The position numbers were made by a program, and so were the translations under genes. A stretch of DNA of 64,000 nucleotides from positions 1 to 64,000 of the forward strand of contig JAAESX010000099.1 in assembly GCA_024228935.1 (NCBI GenBank). Reading direction: 5' to 3'. This DNA is from Pseudomonadota bacterium. Lineage in GTDB: Bacteria; Myxococcota_A; UBA796; CAJQPC01. The notes beneath the pieces were generated by a model that was not told where the DNA came from, searched no databases, and saw only the letters and a list, made by a program, of their open reading frames with translations. This document shows positions 61,778 to 64,000 of the stretch, one piece after another (position 1 is the stretch's first letter; the number at the start of each line of letters is the position of its first letter).

Positions 61778-63234
61778 AGCTCCCCGAAAACGGAATCTCC
61801 CGCGAAGACGCCCTCGCCCGCCTCGCCAAGATGCGGGAGAACGACCTGCACTGGCGCGACGGCAAGACCTTCGCCTACGTCTACCAGCCGACCCCGGAGG
61901 CCGAGGAGGTCGCGAAGACCGCCTACGGGGAGTTCCTGAGCGAGAACGCGCTGGACCCGACGGCGTTTCCGAGCGTCATGGCGATGGAGAACGACGTCCT
62001 GGCGATGGCCGCTGCGCACCTCGGCGGTGACCCCGCGAAGGTGTGGGGCAGCTTCACCAGCGGCGGCACCGAGTCCATCATCTGCGCCGTGAAGTCGGCG
62101 CGGGACCACGCCCGCACCCACCGGCCGCACATCACCCGGCCTCGGATGATCATCCCCGTGACCGCGCACGCCGCGTTCCACAAGGCCGCCCACTACCTGT
62201 GCGTCGAGCTCGACCTCGTCGAGGTGGATCCGGAGACGTTCGGCGCCAGCCCGGAAGCCCTGGCGGCGGCGATCACCGACGACACCATCCTGCTCGTCGG
62301 CAGCGCCCCCAGCTACGCGCACGGCGCCTGCGACGACATCGTCGGAATCGGCGCCCTGGCGAAGGAGCGCGGCCTCCTCTTCCACGTCGACGGCTGCATG
62401 GGTGGCTGGATGCTGCCGCTCTACAAGAAGCTCGGCGCCGACGTGCCCGACTTCGACCTGTCCGTCCCGGGCGTCACGTCCATCTCGATGGACCTGCACA
62501 AGTACGCCTACTGCCCCAAGGGCGCGAGCGTCGTGCTCTACAACGACAAGGACCTGAAGGCCCACCAGATCTTCAGCTGCAGCAACTGGACCGGGTACAC
62601 CATCATCAACCCGACGGTGCAGTCGACGAAGAGCGCCGGCCCGGTCGCCGCAGCCTGGACGCTCAGCCAGTACCTGGGCCTCGACGGCTACCTGGACCTC
62701 GCCCGCCCGGTGCTCGAGGCCACCATCGCCGCGAAGCAGGGCATCAACGAGATCCCGGGCCTGCGCGTCATGGGGGACCCGCTCATGCCGCTCATCGCGG
62801 TGGTCAGCGACGAGGTCGACATCTTCCACGTCGTCGACGAGATGAAGGTCCGTGGCTGGTACATCCAGCCGCAGATGGGCCTGCGTCGACCCGACGGCAC
62901 GCGGTACCGCGAGAACTTCCACCTCTCGCTCAACGCGACCAGCGCCAAGCAGGTGCCCGGCATGCTGGTGGCGCTGCGCGAGTCGGTCGAGGCCGCCCGC
63001 GCCTACCCGAAGATCGACATGGCCGCCCAGCTACAGACGATGCTCGCCGGCTTCGACCTGGAGAAGCTCTCGGACGACGCATTCGGCGACCTGATGGGAA
63101 TGGCCGGCGTCCAGGGCACGAACCTGCCCGAGCGCATGGCGGCCATCAACGGACTGCTCGACGCGCTGCCTCCCCAGATCGCAGACAAGGTGCTCACCGC
63201 GTTCTTCACGAACCTGAACCACGCATCCGAGTAG
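61774..63234 (+). CDS. Sphingosine-1-phosphate-lyase-like PLP enzyme
   Basis: A 486-residue fold-I PLP enzyme of the group II decarboxylase/SPL branch. GSFTSGGTESIICAVKSARDHA is the PLP-phosphate loop, and AHAAFHKAAHYLCVELDLVEVD matches the lyase-type substrate region. The PLP lysine is in SMDLHKYAYCPKGASVVLYNDKD, close to the THKYGxxPKGSS pattern of sphingosine-phosphate lyases. SPL cleaves sphingosine-1-phosphate to a fatty aldehyde and phosphoethanolamine. No membrane anchor is visible, unlike the eukaryotic enzyme. Co-translated with TetR; amino-acid decarboxylase activity remains an alternative. Confidence 0.85.
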   Translation: MKLPENGISREDALARLAKMRENDLHWRDGKTFAYVYQPTPEAEEVAKTAYGEFLSENALDPTAFPSVMAMENDVLAMAAAHLGGDPAKVWGSFTSGGTESIICAVKSARDHARTHRPHITRPRMIIPVTAHAAFHKAAHYLCVELDLVEVDPETFGASPEALAAAITDDTILLVGSAPSYAHGACDDIVGIGALAKERGLLFHVDGCMGGWMLPLYKKLGADVPDFDLSVPGVTSISMDLHKYAYCPKGASVVLYNDKDLKAHQIFSCSNWTGYTIINPTVQSTKSAGPVAAAWTLSQYLGLDGYLDLARPVLEATIAAKQGINEIPGLRVMGDPLMPLIAVVSDEVDIFHVVDEMKVRGWYIQPQMGLRRPDGTRYRENFHLSLNATSAKQVPGMLVALRESVEAARAYPKIDMAAQLQTMLAGFDLEKLSDDAFGDLMGMAGVQGTNLPERMAAINGLLDALPPQIADKVLTAFFTNLNHASE

Positions 63235-63256
63235 AGGTCGGGCTAAATCGCCCGCC

Positions 63257-64000
63257 ATGATCGTCGTCACCGGAGCCACCGGCCACATCGGCAACAACCT
63301 GGTCCCGCTCCTGCTGGAGCGGGGTCACACCGTCCGTGCCCTCGTGCACAGCAACAAGGGGCGGCTGGACGCCCAGAAGGTCGACATCGTCGAGGGCGAT
63401 GTGCGTGACCGCGCTTCGCTCGACCGAGCCTTCGAGGGCGCCGAGTACGTCCTGCACCTGGCAGCCAAGATCAGCATCGTCGGCGACCCGGACGGCTCGG
63501 TCCACGCCATCAACGTGGACGGCGCCCGGAACGTCGCCGAGGCTGCGCTCGCCGCCGGCGTGAAGCGCCTGGTCCACACCAGCAGCTGCCACGCATTCGA
63601 CATCAACAGAGTGCCAAGCGACACCGCCGCGGGCACAGCCGACGAGACCTGTGGACGCCCGGGGCCCGGCCACCCGGCCTACGACCGCAGCAAGGCGCTC
63701 GGCGAAGCCCAGGTTCGCGAGGTCATCGCCAAGGGCCTGGACGCGGTCATCGTGAACCCGAGCGGCGTCATCGGACCCAACGACCCCGAGCCCAGCCGCA
63801 TGGGGCACACGTTCCTGTGGCTCGCGAGCGGCACGATGCCGAGCCTCATCGACGGCGGCTTCGACTTCGTCGACGTGCGGGACGTCTGCGACGGCATCCT
63901 CGGCGCGCTCAAGCTGGGCAAGACCGGCGAGAACTACCTGCTGAGCGGCCACCACAACACCGTCGGTCAGCTGGCCGAGCACGTCCAGGCCCTGACCGGC
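63257..64000 (+). CDS. NAD(P)-dependent SDR/3-beta-HSD-like reductase (partial)
   Basis: The first 248 residues of an extended short-chain dehydrogenase; the window ends before the stop. The Rossmann motif is VVTGATGHIGNNLVPLL, NVDGARNVAEAALAAGVKRLVHTSS is the family core, and the catalytic Tyr-Lys is in PAYDRSKALGEAQV. VNPSGVIGPND and DFVDVRDVCDGI fit dihydroflavonol reductase/3-beta-HSD-type proteins. Bacterial ceramide reductases (CerR) also belong to this broad class, which is relevant beside an SPL-like gene. It starts 22 bp after that gene. Confidence 0.85.
   Translation, partial: MIVVTGATGHIGNNLVPLLLERGHTVRALVHSNKGRLDAQKVDIVEGDVRDRASLDRAFEGAEYVLHLAAKISIVGDPDGSVHAINVDGARNVAEAALAAGVKRLVHTSSCHAFDINRVPSDTAAGTADETCGRPGPGHPAYDRSKALGEAQVREVIAKGLDAVIVNPSGVIGPNDPEPSRMGHTFLWLASGTMPSLIDGGFDFVDVRDVCDGILGALKLGKTGENYLLSGHHNTVGQLAEHVQALTG

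Overview
This 64 kb window is very GC-rich and gene-dense, with no intergenic gap above 300 bp. It looks like a chromosomal piece of a Myxococcota (former Deltaproteobacteria) bacterium. The support is a C-terminal MYXO-CTERM-type sorting tail (Cys motif, hydrophobic stretch, Arg cluster), many lipoproteins with PKD, LamG, MopE or FG-GAP repeats, a GldA/GldF-like ABC transporter operon with GldG and DUF4340 partners, Ser/Thr kinase signalling, DUF4388 and GspE-N proteins and PilT ATPases. I saw no rRNA, tRNA, CRISPR, insertion sequence or phage gene.

Layout. 1-6 kb: minus-strand heme genes (HemX/CcsA-like, hemA, hemC, joined by ATGA overlaps), a J-domain/TPR protein, a thioredoxin and an orphan MreB. 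6-15 kb: envelope genes: M48 lipoprotein protease, PpiD-type foldase, and a three-gene operon with a 1558-residue PKD/LamG/discoidin lipoprotein. 15-21 kb: a tightly overlapping minus-strand operon (ABC ATPase, permease, GldG, DUF4340) ending in a metallophosphatase/multiheme cytochrome. That last gene has an in-frame UGA exactly where its family has Cys, followed by a SECIS-like hairpin, so it is best read as a selenoprotein. 21-33 kb: RimI-like acetyltransferase, serine hydrolase, two AgmX/TonB-like proteins, CPBP protease, LarE, an HD-GYP-like/HEAT/GspE-N group and a membrane glycosyltransferase. 33-38 kb: B12 radical SAM protein, a broken lipoprotein gene, NodU/CmcH carbamoyltransferase, NlpC/P60 lipoprotein and a SnoaL-like protein. 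38.9-42.2 kb: Rieske protein, cytochrome b and HAO-like octaheme cytochrome; the last two carry reading-frame lesions. 42-48 kb: a tandem PilT-PilT fusion, an unknown lipoprotein, and a Ser/Thr kinase with a secreted partner behind a cluster of GTCAACT palindromes. 48-56 kb: a di-heme MauG/CCP-like propeller lipoprotein divergent from a MopE-repeat protein and a subtilase-like FG-GAP protein with the MYXO-CTERM tail. 55.8-57.7 kb: a BlaI/M56 regulatory pair whose M56 gene is shifted out of frame by a 7-bp tandem repeat. 57.7-64 kb: a divergent, apparently TetR-controlled lipid cluster: ceramidase-like hydrolase, PLP deaminase/aldolase, START protein, TetR, sphingosine-1-phosphate-lyase-like enzyme and an SDR reductase cut by the window end.

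The points most worth following up are the candidate selenoprotein (16.7 kb), the sphingolipid-type regulon (57.7-64 kb), the di-heme/MopE pair (48-52.6 kb), the heptamer repeat in the M56 gene, and the many extremely short, uncharged secretion signals. All gene identities were judged by eye from motifs; no database search was run.
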